From NCBI RefSeq assembly GCF_900445235.1, contig NZ_UFSM01000001.1:4913501-4977500 (forward strand): DNA of 64,000 nucleotides. The letters are read 5' to 3'. Below are positions 1 through 6,975 of the stretch, piece after piece. The notes under the pieces are model-generated. The model saw only the letters and a list, made by a program, of their open reading frames with translations. It ran no database searches and was not told the origin of the DNA. How positions within the stretch are numbered: position 1 is the first letter of the stretch; each line of letters opens with the position of its first letter. A program made the position numbers and the translations under genes. The DNA is from Aminobacter aminovorans (GTDB taxonomy: Bacteria > Pseudomonadota > Alphaproteobacteria > Rhizobiales > Rhizobiaceae).

Positions 1-354
1 CTAAAGGGTGGCTATGACACGCAGGTCGGCGAAAACGGCGCCCTGCTCTCCGGTGGCCAAAAGCAGCGCCTGTCGATCGCCCGCGCTATCCTTCGCGATG
101 CCAATGTTCTGCTGCTCGACGAAGCCACCAGCGCTCTCGACGCCGAGTCCGAAGCGCTGTTCCGCGAGGCGCTGGAGAAACTCTCGTCCGGGCGCACGAC
201 GATTGCCATCGCGCACCGCCTGTCGACTGTTCACCAGGCCGACAACATCGTTGTGATGCAGGACGGCAAGGCCGTCGAGCAGGGTCGCCATGTCGACCTG
301 ATCGAGGCAGAAGGTCTCTACCGCAGGCTCTACGAATTCCAGCTGATGGACTGA
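1..354 (+). CDS. ABC transporter ATP-binding domain, C-terminal part (gene enters from the left edge)
   Basis: The window opens inside this gene, so only the last 117 residues are visible. They carry the ABC signature LSGGQ (residues 17-21), a Walker B stretch ending LLLDEA followed by TSALD (the D-loop), and the switch histidine in AHRLST. This is the C-terminal half of a nucleotide-binding domain of the exporter type, which is usually fused to a six-helix membrane domain (MsbA/lipid or multidrug exporters). That membrane half would lie left of the window, so the substrate cannot be judged. The gene ends at TGA 352-354 and is followed by a possible terminator. Confidence 0.9.
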   Translation, partial: LKGGYDTQVGENGALLSGGQKQRLSIARAILRDANVLLLDEATSALDAESEALFREALEKLSSGRTTIAIAHRLSTVHQADNIVVMQDGKAVEQGRHVDLIEAEGLYRRLYEFQLMD

Positions 355-377
355 ACAAGTGTAGACGGCAGCGTCGA

Positions 378-418
378 AAAAAGAAGCCGCGACCGGCAGC
401 CGGGCGTGGCTTTTTTGG
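378..418 (+). terminator. Possible rho-independent terminator after the ABC transporter gene
   Basis: An imperfect hairpin (AAGCC... pairing with ...GGCTT, with GC-rich inner pairing) is followed by a run of six or more T at 411-416. It lies 24 bases after the transporter stop and before the convergent aldehyde dehydrogenase gene, so it could serve both strands. Confidence 0.5.
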
Positions 419-429
419 TTGGCACGCCT

Positions 430-1911
430 TCAGTCGATGCGGATGAATACGCCCTTGGTGTTGAGATATTCGTCGAGGTGTTCGACACCGCCCTCACGAC
501 CGTAGCCGCTCATCTTGTAGCCGCCGAACGGCACCGCCGGATCGATGGCATGATAGGTGTTGACCCACACCGAGCCGGCTTGCAGCCGCCGCGACAGCTG
601 GTGTGCGGTAGCAAGATCGCGGGTGAAGACGCCGGCAGCCAGGCCGTAAGGCGTGTCGTTGGCGCGTCGCACCACCTCGTCGAGCGTATCGAAGGGCAGC
701 GCCGAAATCACCGGGCCGAAAATTTCCTCGCGTGCAATGCGCATGGTGTCGGAGACGCCGGCAAAGACGGTGGGGGCGACGAAGTTTCCGGCCGCAAGCG
801 CGCCCTGCGACAGCCTGGCGCCGCCCGTGACCAGCCGAGCACCCTCCTCTGCACCTGCCCGCAGATAACCCTCGACACGCTGCAGCTGCCGCGGCGAAAT
901 CAGGGGGCCTATCTCGGTCTCCGGGTCGATGCCGTTGCCGATGCGCAAGCCAGCCGCATAGACGGCGAGACGCGCAACGAACTCGTCGTGGATCGATCGC
1001 GCAACGAACAGCCGGGAACCGGCGATACAGATCTGGCCGGAATTGGCGAAGACCGACATGGCGGCGACCGGCGCCGCGCGCTCGAGATCGGCGTCGGCGC
1101 AGACGATGACCGGCGACTTGCCGCCAAGCTCCAACGAGACGCGCTTGAGGTTGCCGGCCGAGGCGCGGACGATGCTCTGGCCGGTCACTGTCGAGCCGGT
1201 GAAGACGATCTTGTCGACGCCCATATGCTCGGCGAGCGGCGCGCCTGCCTCCGCGCCGGTACCGGTGACGATATTGACGACCCCGTCGGGCACGCCGGCC
1301 TCGGCCATCAATTCAGCGATAAGCAATGGCGTCAGAGGTGCCTCCTCCGACGGCTTCAGCACAACGGCGCAACCCGTGGCCAGAGCCGGGCCGATCTTCC
1401 AGACCGAGGCGGCCGTCGGGGCATTCCACGGGATGATGGCGCCGACGACGCCTACCGGCTCCTTGCGGGTATAGGAGACGATGTCGCCGGGCAACGAATT
1501 GTCGATGGTCTGGCCGTGCAGCGCTGTCGCCATGCCGGCGTAGTAGCGCAGCATGCCGAGGACACGGTTGGCATTGGCCCGCGCTCGGGCGATTGGCAGA
1601 CCCATGTCGGTGGTGTCGGAGACGCAAATCTCTTCCCAGTGACGCTCGAACTGATCGGCAATCCTCAGCAGCAGCTTCTGCCGCTCATGCGGCTTGAAAC
1701 GGCTCCATGGCCCATCGAACGCATTGCGGGCAGCGGCAACGGCGCGCTCGACGTCCTTCTTGCCGGCACGCGGCACGGTGGCGATCACGGCGCCGGTGGC
1801 AGGATTGCGCGTTTCCATCGTCTGCCCGGACGCCGCTTCCACCCATGCGCCACCGATGAACATGCGGCGGTGGCTGCCATCGAGCAAATGGCGGGGCTTG
1901 GCAATCGTCAT
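430..1911 (-). CDS. NAD(P)-dependent aldehyde dehydrogenase family protein
   Basis: This 493-residue protein has the length of the family. It oxidises an aldehyde to the acid with NAD(P)+; the substrate cannot be read from sequence. Visible landmarks are the IIPWN motif of the cofactor domain, the FTGST turn of the Rossmann fold, the general-base glutamate in LELGGKSP and the catalytic cysteine in NSGQICIAGS. EIFGPV and PFGGYKMSG lie in the C-terminal part. A GTG at 1944 is in frame, but the ATG at 1911 is preceded by GAGGAG at good spacing and was chosen. It is a single gene, convergent with the ABC transporter, and carbonic anhydrase lies upstream on the same strand. Confidence 0.9.
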   Translation of the reverse strand: MTIAKPRHLLDGSHRRMFIGGAWVEAASGQTMETRNPATGAVIATVPRAGKKDVERAVAAARNAFDGPWSRFKPHERQKLLLRIADQFERHWEEICVSDTTDMGLPIARARANANRVLGMLRYYAGMATALHGQTIDNSLPGDIVSYTRKEPVGVVGAIIPWNAPTAASVWKIGPALATGCAVVLKPSEEAPLTPLLIAELMAEAGVPDGVVNIVTGTGAEAGAPLAEHMGVDKIVFTGSTVTGQSIVRASAGNLKRVSLELGGKSPVIVCADADLERAAPVAAMSVFANSGQICIAGSRLFVARSIHDEFVARLAVYAAGLRIGNGIDPETEIGPLISPRQLQRVEGYLRAGAEEGARLVTGGARLSQGALAAGNFVAPTVFAGVSDTMRIAREEIFGPVISALPFDTLDEVVRRANDTPYGLAAGVFTRDLATAHQLSRRLQAGSVWVNTYHAIDPAVPFGGYKMSGYGREGGVEHLDEYLNTKGVFIRID

Positions 1912-2024
1912 GGCTTGGCTCCTCGCCGGCTCAGCCACGGGCACGGGCGCCCAGAGCTGCTGCGCAAAGCTAGGCCGGAGACGTCAGGCCATTCAAGTCT
2001 CTGAGATGGGGCCAGCCACCAGCG

Positions 2025-2669
2025 TCAGGCGATGGAGGTACGCTCGAAATCGCCGGTTTCGCGGTCCATGACCCACAGCTCGCCGGCCGAGATGTCGAAC
2101 CAGGCGCCGAACAGCTCCAGCCTGCCCTTCTGCTCCAGAATCTTCACGCATGGGAAGGTACGCAGATTGGCGATCGAGTAGCGGATCGAGATGCGCTCGA
2201 GGGCCGTCTGGCGCTCGGTCTGCGTCATCATCGTGTTACTGGTCACAGTTTCGGCAGCCGGCGCCACAAGGCTCATCCACTTGCCGATGAAGTCGCCAGG
2301 CGAGAGCGGCGCCATATTGGGGTCGAGCGCGGCACGGATACCGCCGCAACGGCCGTGACCCATGACGACGATGTTCTTAACCTTCAGCGCCTGCACGGCG
2401 AATTCGAGTGCAGCCGACGTGGAGTGGAACTCGCCATCCGGCGAATAAGGCGGCACGAGATTGGCGACGTTGCGGACGACGAACAGCTCGCCGGGGCCAG
2501 AATCGAAGATGGTTTCGGGTGCAGCGCGGGAATCGCAGCAGGCAATGACCAGGGTCTCGGGCGACTGGCCTTCGCGCGCCAGGGACTTGTAACGGTCCGT
2601 CTCGGCCGCGTAGCGACCGTTCATGAAGTTGCGATAACCGGCGAGCAGGGTCTCGGGCAAATGCGACAT
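2025..2669 (-). CDS. Beta-class carbonic anhydrase
   Basis: It interconverts CO2 and bicarbonate in the cytoplasm. The zinc ligands and catalytic dyad are plain: ACCDSR near residue 44 (Cys, and the Asp/Arg pair) and GHGRCGG near residue 105 (His and Cys). The 214-residue length fits beta carbonic anhydrases. An upstream in-frame ATG at 2744 would add 25 residues, but the ATG at 2669 follows AAGGCGG and starts at the usual family N-terminus (SHLPETLLAGY). It could supply bicarbonate to carboxylases; no partner gene is adjacent. Confidence 0.94.
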   Translation of the reverse strand: MSHLPETLLAGYRNFMNGRYAAETDRYKSLAREGQSPETLVIACCDSRAAPETIFDSGPGELFVVRNVANLVPPYSPDGEFHSTSAALEFAVQALKVKNIVVMGHGRCGGIRAALDPNMAPLSPGDFIGKWMSLVAPAAETVTSNTMMTQTERQTALERISIRYSIANLRTFPCVKILEQKGRLELFGAWFDISAGELWVMDRETGDFERTSIA

Positions 2670-2904
2670 GAGCACCGCCTTAAACAAAAACGGCCGTCGC
2701 GGCAAATGCAAATGCGGTGGTGCTGCGACGCCGCCCTGCGGCATTCTTTCCCCACCGTCAGCCGACCACAGCGATGTGTTATTGCAACGTCACTTGCGCT
2801 ATGCTGCCGCAAGGGCAGCCTGATTGCCGTGCGCCGACGATCATGCCGCGCCGACCGGCCGGATTGCCGGCATCCGGTCGCCCCAAGCCATAAGGAGAGA
2901 TGTA

Positions 2905-3081
2905 ATGCGCCTGCTCCTTTCAGCCTTCTCGATCGCCATTCTCCTTGCCACCAGCGCCAGTTGGCCAATAGCAATCACTCGCGCCCAGGCCCAGGAGTGT
3001 ACCGGCGAAAATTGTCCGCGACCAAGCGGCCAGGGCAGTGGCGGGGACTGCGAGCACAAGAAGGAAAACACGGTCAGCTGA
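2905..3081 (+). CDS. Small exported peptide of unknown function (58 aa)
   Basis: I do not recognise the family. A near-ideal ribosome-binding site (AAGGAGAG) precedes ATG 2905. The product begins with a classical signal peptide: MRLLL, a hydrophobic core to about residue 24, then a likely cleavage site around AQAQE. The mature part would be only about 30 residues. It is Gly/Pro/Glu rich with three cysteines (ECTGENCPR, then DCEHKK), so disulphide or metal binding is possible. The gene is divergent from carbonic anhydrase and ends just before the opposing solute-binding gene. Confidence 0.6.
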   Translation: MRLLLSAFSIAILLATSASWPIAITRAQAQECTGENCPRPSGQGSGGDCEHKKENTVS

Positions 3082-3103
3082 TCTGTGGGCGACGAACGGA
3101 TGT

Positions 3104-3823
3104 TCACTCGGTCCAGTTGGCAACCAAATCGACTTCGCCTTCGCTGAAGCCGAACCGCGCCATCATCGCACGATGTTTGTCCGAGCCGAGAAATACCGCC
3201 AGCGCGTCATCGACGGCGCAACGCAACTGATTGTCCTCTCTGGCAAAGGCGAATGATCCAAAGGCGGGCGGCTTTTCTTCCCGCGGGACAATGACAAGGT
3301 CCAGTTCGGCCTGCGGGTGCTGTTCGACGAAGCCGGTATGCGCACGCCCGACGCTTGCATAGGCATCGACCGCTCCGTTGATCACCGCCTCAGCCGCTTG
3401 GGCATAGGATTCGAAAATGGAGATCCGATGGTCCGGCACGCCGAAATCGACAGCCGACCGATGCTGGAACTGGTCGCGGATCACGGCAAGCCTGACCGAG
3501 TTGTCACCTGCAATTGAAAGATAGCCGGCCAGACATTTCGGGTTGTGTTTCCTGACGAGCAGGCCATCGGACAAAGCCCAGATCGGCCTGCTGAATGAGG
3601 CGACCCGCCGGCGCTCGGCAGTGGCGAAGAGACCGGTGGTCATTCGCCATTTGCCTGCAGCCAGGCCCGGCAACAGCTGCGCGAACTCGGTTTCCACGGG
3701 CTCGAAGCCACCAGCATCGACATCCGCAAGGATAGATCGGGCCAGTTCGACGTCGCAGCCCGTCACCTCCCCGTCGTCGGACCGAAAGTTGAAGGGCGGC
3801 TCGATCAGATAGGCAAATTTCAT
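3104..3823 (-). CDS. Periplasmic-binding-protein-like (SBP_bac_3) domain protein lacking a visible signal peptide
   Basis: The 239 residues look like an amino-acid-type solute-binding domain: an opening strand FAYLIEPPFNF, the GxDVELARSI helix following TGCD, TTGLFATAERR, and a later DAYASVGR loop. Typical family members are 250-280 residues with a Sec leader. Here the protein begins directly at the first strand of the fold, so it is either cytoplasmic or mis-started, and no in-frame upstream leader is evident. No permease or ATPase gene is adjacent, so transport is not assured. A sensory or orphan-binding role is possible. Confidence 0.7.
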   Translation of the reverse strand: MKFAYLIEPPFNFRSDDGEVTGCDVELARSILADVDAGGFEPVETEFAQLLPGLAAGKWRMTTGLFATAERRRVASFSRPIWALSDGLLVRKHNPKCLAGYLSIAGDNSVRLAVIRDQFQHRSAVDFGVPDHRISIFESYAQAAEAVINGAVDAYASVGRAHTGFVEQHPQAELDLVIVPREEKPPAFGSFAFAREDNQLRCAVDDALAVFLGSDKHRAMMARFGFSEGEVDLVANWTE

Positions 3824-3912
3824 GGCGGACCTGCAGCGTGTTCGGCCGCGGCATCATACGATTGCCGGCGCCGTGGCGAAGGCCCTGCAATCGATTCCCA
3901 GAGGGGAGAAAA

Positions 3913-3989
3913 TGGCGCGCCCGAAAGGATTCGAACCTCTGACCCCCAGATTCGTAGTCTGGTGCTCTATCCAGCTGAGCTACGGGCGC
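3913..3989 (-). tRNA. tRNA-Arg (anticodon ACG), copy A
   Basis: A complete cloverleaf can be folded on the minus strand. The acceptor stem is GCGCCCG/CGGGCGC, the T-loop TTCGAAT, and the anticodon stem CCAGA/TCTGG with loop CTACGAA, giving anticodon ACG. The 3' CCA is encoded. ACG, after A34-to-inosine editing, reads CGU/CGC/CGA arginine codons. It is identical to the second copy about 506 bases away. Confidence 0.97.
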
Positions 3990-4049
3990 GCATCAGGCCA
4001 TCAAGAAACGGCCGGGAAGCTCCGATCAATCGACCGCAGCGACCGGCGC

Positions 4050-4078
4050 TAACTAGCCGCTGACTTGGCGAATTGCAA
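4050..4078 (-). promoter_or_regulatory. Promoter of tRNA-Arg copy A
   Basis: On the minus strand TTGCAA (4078-4073) and TAGTTA (4055-4050) are separated by exactly 17 bases and lie about 60 bases before the tRNA 5' end. Copy B has TTGCAT-17-TAGGTA at the matching place, which strengthens the call. Confidence 0.55.
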
Positions 4079-4172
4079 GCCGCCCTGTTCAAACTTTCTG
4101 GGAAAAGCTGTCGGCGCCCGGTGACGCGACGGGAGGCGCGGCAAAAGTTGATCAGGCGGCGGCCCGCAACGT

Positions 4173-4337
4173 TCACCGCAATGCCGCTTCCCGCAGAAGC
4201 CGCATGAACAGCCGCGTTCCGTCATCGAGACCAGCGCCAGCATCTGGCATGTCCTCGATGCCGTTCAGCGCCGCGGCAGTCATGGCTGCGATATCGTCAG
4301 CGCTTTCGCCAAGGTCGAATCCTCCACGCCCCTCGGG
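4173..4337 (-). pseudogene. Possible degraded gene remnant between the two tRNA-Arg copies
   Basis: The 429 bases between the tRNA genes hold no convincing complete gene. On the minus strand one frame reads as protein-like sequence for 54 codons (FDLGESADDIAAMTAAAL, later TRLFMRLLREAALR) and ends at 4173-4175. It has a stop immediately upstream and no plausible start with a ribosome-binding site. It looks like the C-terminus of a lost gene, but I do not recognise the family and chance is possible. Confidence 0.25.
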
Positions 4338-4418
4338 TCACCTCATGCCCTGCCGGACCGGCACGAGCATGCGCATAGAGATTGTCGTGAGGCAGAGGCG
4401 GTTGTCATAAGGAGAAGA

Positions 4419-4495
4419 TGGCGCGCCCGAAAGGATTCGAACCTCTGACCCCCAGATTCGTAGTCTGGTGCTCTATCCAGCTGAGCTACGGGCGC
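4419..4495 (-). tRNA. tRNA-Arg (anticodon ACG), copy B
   Basis: Identical in sequence to copy A over all 77 positions including the encoded CCA, on the same strand. About 100 bases of 5' flank are also recognisably related to those of copy A, so the pair arose by a local tandem duplication of tRNA plus promoter. Confidence 0.97.
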
Positions 4496-4553
4496 GCATC
4501 AGGCCGAGTGAACGGCCAACACGCTGCGGTCAATCGACTGCAGCGACCGGCGC

Positions 4554-4582
4554 TACCTAACGGCTCGAATTGGGAAATGCAA
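4554..4582 (-). promoter_or_regulatory. Promoter of tRNA-Arg copy B
   Basis: TTGCAT (4582-4577), 17-base spacer, TAGGTA (4559-4554) on the minus strand, 59 bases before the tRNA 5' end. It is homologous in position to the promoter of copy A. Confidence 0.5.
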
Positions 4583-4606
4583 GCCGCCGCCGGCAAAGTT
4601 TTTTGA

Positions 4607-6094
4607 TCAGGCCGGACGGCGCATGCCCTGGCGCGCCTCATCGAGGCGAACCGGCTGATCGGGGATGGTGACCGCAAACACGGTGCGACCGCCGGCGCTC
4701 TCGACAAGCTCCAGCTGGCCGCCATGGGCGCGCACCAACTCGTAGGCGATGGCGAGGCCAAGACCGGTGCCACCACTGCGGGCCGATCCGCGGAAGGCCG
4801 CAAACAGGTTCTCGCGCGCCTTTTGCGGCAGGCCGGGGCCGGTATCGGCAACGAGGATGCGGCTGACGCTGCCCTCGCGCTCGGCATAGACGGTCAGGCG
4901 ATTGACGATGGCGTTGTCGGCGGCACCGGCCATCGCCTGCACGGCGTTGCGGCACAGATTGGTCAGCACCCTGAACAGTTGGTCGGGATCGGCCTCGATC
5001 TCGAATTCGGTGTCGACGGCATTGAAGAACTCGATGCCCGAATCGGGTTCGAGGCCGAGCAGTCCATGCACATCGTCGACAAGCTGGCTGAGCCGCAGGC
5101 GCCGGCGCGCCGGTGCCGGCTCCTGGGCGCGGCCGTAAGACAGCACGTTCTCCGAATAGGCGACGGCGCGGTCGAGGGTCCGCAGCAGCTTCGGCGCGAA
5201 TGCCTGCACGGCTGGATCCTTGACCATGCGCAGGCGGTCGGACATCAGCTGGGCCGACGCCAGGATGTTGCGCATGTCGTGGTTGATCTTGGACACGGCA
5301 AGACCGAGGTCGGCGAGATGCTTCTGCTCGTGCAGCATCCGCTGCAGATGCGTCTGCATCGCTGCCAGCTCGCGCTCGGCGAGGCCGATCTCGTCCGAGC
5401 GGGCCTCGGGAACGATGACGCCGGCAGGATTGTCCGGGGCATCGGAGAAGGTCAGCATCGAGCGCGTCATGGTGCGGATGGGCTTTATCATGATGCGATC
5501 GATGGCGGCATAGACGAGTGCCGCGGTGAACAGCGAGATCAGGAGCGAGACGAAGACGATGTAGCGCGCATTGGCGAGCATGGCGCGATGCAGCCGGTAG
5601 TCCGGGATGACGAGCTCGAACTCCTTGGCGCTCTCGCCGACCCGGCCGTACACGCGCAGCATGCGATCGCCGCCAAACAACAGCGTGTCGATGGCATCAG
5701 GCATCGAGTCCAGCACGCCTTCCTTGGCGATGTCGATATGCTCGTCGACCTCGGGCGGCATGTCGGCGACGACCAGCAGGCGGGACGCGCCGCCGTCGCG
5801 CACGGCAATCGCCTTGGCGCCGATCGCCGCCAGCACGTCGTTCTGGGCTGCGCGGGAAAGTGTGGTCGGGTCGCCCTGCACCAGGATCGTGGCGACCGCA
5901 GCGGCAGTGGCCAGACGCTCCTCAAGCCAGCGAATACGGAAGCTTGCCACCGAGGGCAGGAAGAACAGCACCTCAGCGAAGAGTACGAAAGCGATGGTCA
6001 GCAGCAGCAGCTTGGCCGACAGGCCGCGCGAAAGCGGAACCGAACGGTCCGCCTGTTTTCCGGGAAATACACCGGTATCGGCTGCTTCAGTCAT
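4607..6094 (-). CDS. Membrane sensor histidine kinase, orphan
   Basis: This 495-residue protein has a first membrane helix around residues 28-50, a periplasmic domain to about 172, a second helix around 173-198 and a HAMP-like linker. The dimerisation region carries the phospho-acceptor His in KINHDMRN (about residue 275). The ATPase domain has an N-box (NLCRNAVQAM), G1 (DTGPGLP) and G2 (GGTGLGLAI). It should autophosphorylate on His in response to an envelope signal. No response regulator lies nearby, so the partner is elsewhere. The start follows the only well-placed ATG. It is divergent from the rpmH promoter region. Confidence 0.9.
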   Translation of the reverse strand: MTEAADTGVFPGKQADRSVPLSRGLSAKLLLLTIAFVLFAEVLFFLPSVASFRIRWLEERLATAAAVATILVQGDPTTLSRAAQNDVLAAIGAKAIAVRDGGASRLLVVADMPPEVDEHIDIAKEGVLDSMPDAIDTLLFGGDRMLRVYGRVGESAKEFELVIPDYRLHRAMLANARYIVFVSLLISLFTAALVYAAIDRIMIKPIRTMTRSMLTFSDAPDNPAGVIVPEARSDEIGLAERELAAMQTHLQRMLHEQKHLADLGLAVSKINHDMRNILASAQLMSDRLRMVKDPAVQAFAPKLLRTLDRAVAYSENVLSYGRAQEPAPARRRLRLSQLVDDVHGLLGLEPDSGIEFFNAVDTEFEIEADPDQLFRVLTNLCRNAVQAMAGAADNAIVNRLTVYAEREGSVSRILVADTGPGLPQKARENLFAAFRGSARSGGTGLGLAIAYELVRAHGGQLELVESAGGRTVFAVTIPDQPVRLDEARQGMRRPA

Positions 6095-6296
6095 GCTGTT
6101 CTTTGCTGCGAGGCCAGTGCGGGAATGATGCGCTTCGGGCTAAAATGAGCACGAACTGCCTTGCGTCCCCTTTATTGCAAAGATAGGCGATCGCAGCGCA
6201 GTTGCAAATTCCGCACTGCAAAATGTCCGGACCTACGCGCTGTCCCCCTGTCTTCTGCGGTGCGAATCAACCTTCGGTGGCGCCGGCACGGGCGGA

Positions 6297-6325
6297 TTGA
6301 CTTCGCGGTACCTTCTTTCTATAAG
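6297..6325 (+). promoter_or_regulatory. Sigma-70-type promoter of rpmH
   Basis: TTGACT (6297-6302) and TATAAG (6320-6325) with a 17-base spacer are the best housekeeping promoter in this part of the window. They lie about 120 bases upstream of the rpmH ATG, leaving a long leader. The 352-base gap between the kinase and rpmH holds nothing else I can name. Confidence 0.65.
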
Positions 6326-6446
6326 CCCGCACACGCTCGGGACCCGCTTCCGTCGCGGTTTTTGATCGCGTCGAAGCAAGCTGAGCCAAGCTCCTGTTAC
6401 AAAGTGACAGAATCAAGAAGGGCCGCACGCCGCGGTGTAAAAACAA

Positions 6447-6581
6447 ATGAAGCGTACCTATCAGCCGTCCAAACTCGTCCGTAAGCGCCGTCATGGTTTC
6501 CGTGCTCGCATGGCAACCAAGGGTGGTCGTGGCGTCGTCGCAGCTCGCCGCAACCGCGGCCGCAAGCGGCTTTCCGCCTAA
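6447..6581 (+). CDS. rpmH: 50S ribosomal protein L34
   Basis: This 44-residue protein is very basic and has the invariant family opening MKRTYQPS, the central GFRARM and the C-terminal [11 protein letters not shown]. It is part of the large ribosomal subunit. It is followed 16 bases later by rnpA, the conserved bacterial order rpmH-rnpA-yidC, and is probably transcribed from the promoter at 6297-6325. No strong ribosome-binding site is visible ahead of the ATG. Confidence 0.97.
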   Translation: MKRTYQPSKLVRKRRHGFRARMATKGGRGVVAARRNRGRKRLSA

Positions 6582-6597
6582 GCCATAGGCGGGAACC

Positions 6598-6966
6598 TTG
6601 CCCGCTGACGGCAAGCCAGAGGGGTCTGCTCCGCATGGTCGCGGCCCCGAACGGCTTCTGAAAAGAAAACAGTTTCTGGCCGTCCGCCGCGGTGACAAGC
6701 GGCGCGGGCGGTTTTTTCTCGTCGAGGTTCTGGATCGCGACGACAGTGCGGGGCCGCGCGTCGGCTATACCGTCACCAAGAAGGTCGGCAACGCGGTTGT
6801 CCGCAATCGCGTCAAGCGGCGCCTCAGGGAAGCCGTTCGTACACATGCCGCAGGTGACATGGCCGCCGGCAAAGACTATGTGATCGTCGGGCGCGAAGAC
6901 GTGCTCACCGCCCCCTTCGGCCAGATCACGGCCGAACTTTCTCGGCGCATTCGCGGAACGCGATAA
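6598..6966 (+). CDS. rnpA: Ribonuclease P protein component
   Basis: The basic protein of RNase P binds the catalytic RNA and helps trim tRNA 5' leaders. The family signature is clear: [24 protein letters not shown] (here [11 protein letters not shown] is the RNR helix), with an [11 protein letters not shown] opening segment. The 122-residue length fits. The first available start is TTG 6598. No better ATG exists before the conserved core, so the exact N-terminus is uncertain. It lies between rpmH and yidC as in most bacteria. Confidence 0.93.
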   Translation: MPADGKPEGSAPHGRGPERLLKRKQFLAVRRGDKRRGRFFLVEVLDRDDSAGPRVGYTVTKKVGNAVVRNRVKRRLREAVRTHAAGDMAAGKDYVIVGREDVLTAPFGQITAELSRRIRGTR

Positions 6967-6975
6967 GGGCTTTCG

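Noticed and set aside
406..2004. Plus-strand open frame of 532 codons antisense to the aldehyde dehydrogenase
   Set aside because: It lies wholly opposite a gene with clear family motifs; the composition (Arg/Gly/His-rich) and lack of a ribosome site mark a GC-rich shadow frame.
3913..4495. tRNA-Arg genes as possible integration (att) sites of an island
   Set aside because: No integrase, no partial tRNA end repeat beyond the second full copy, and neighbours look like core genes.
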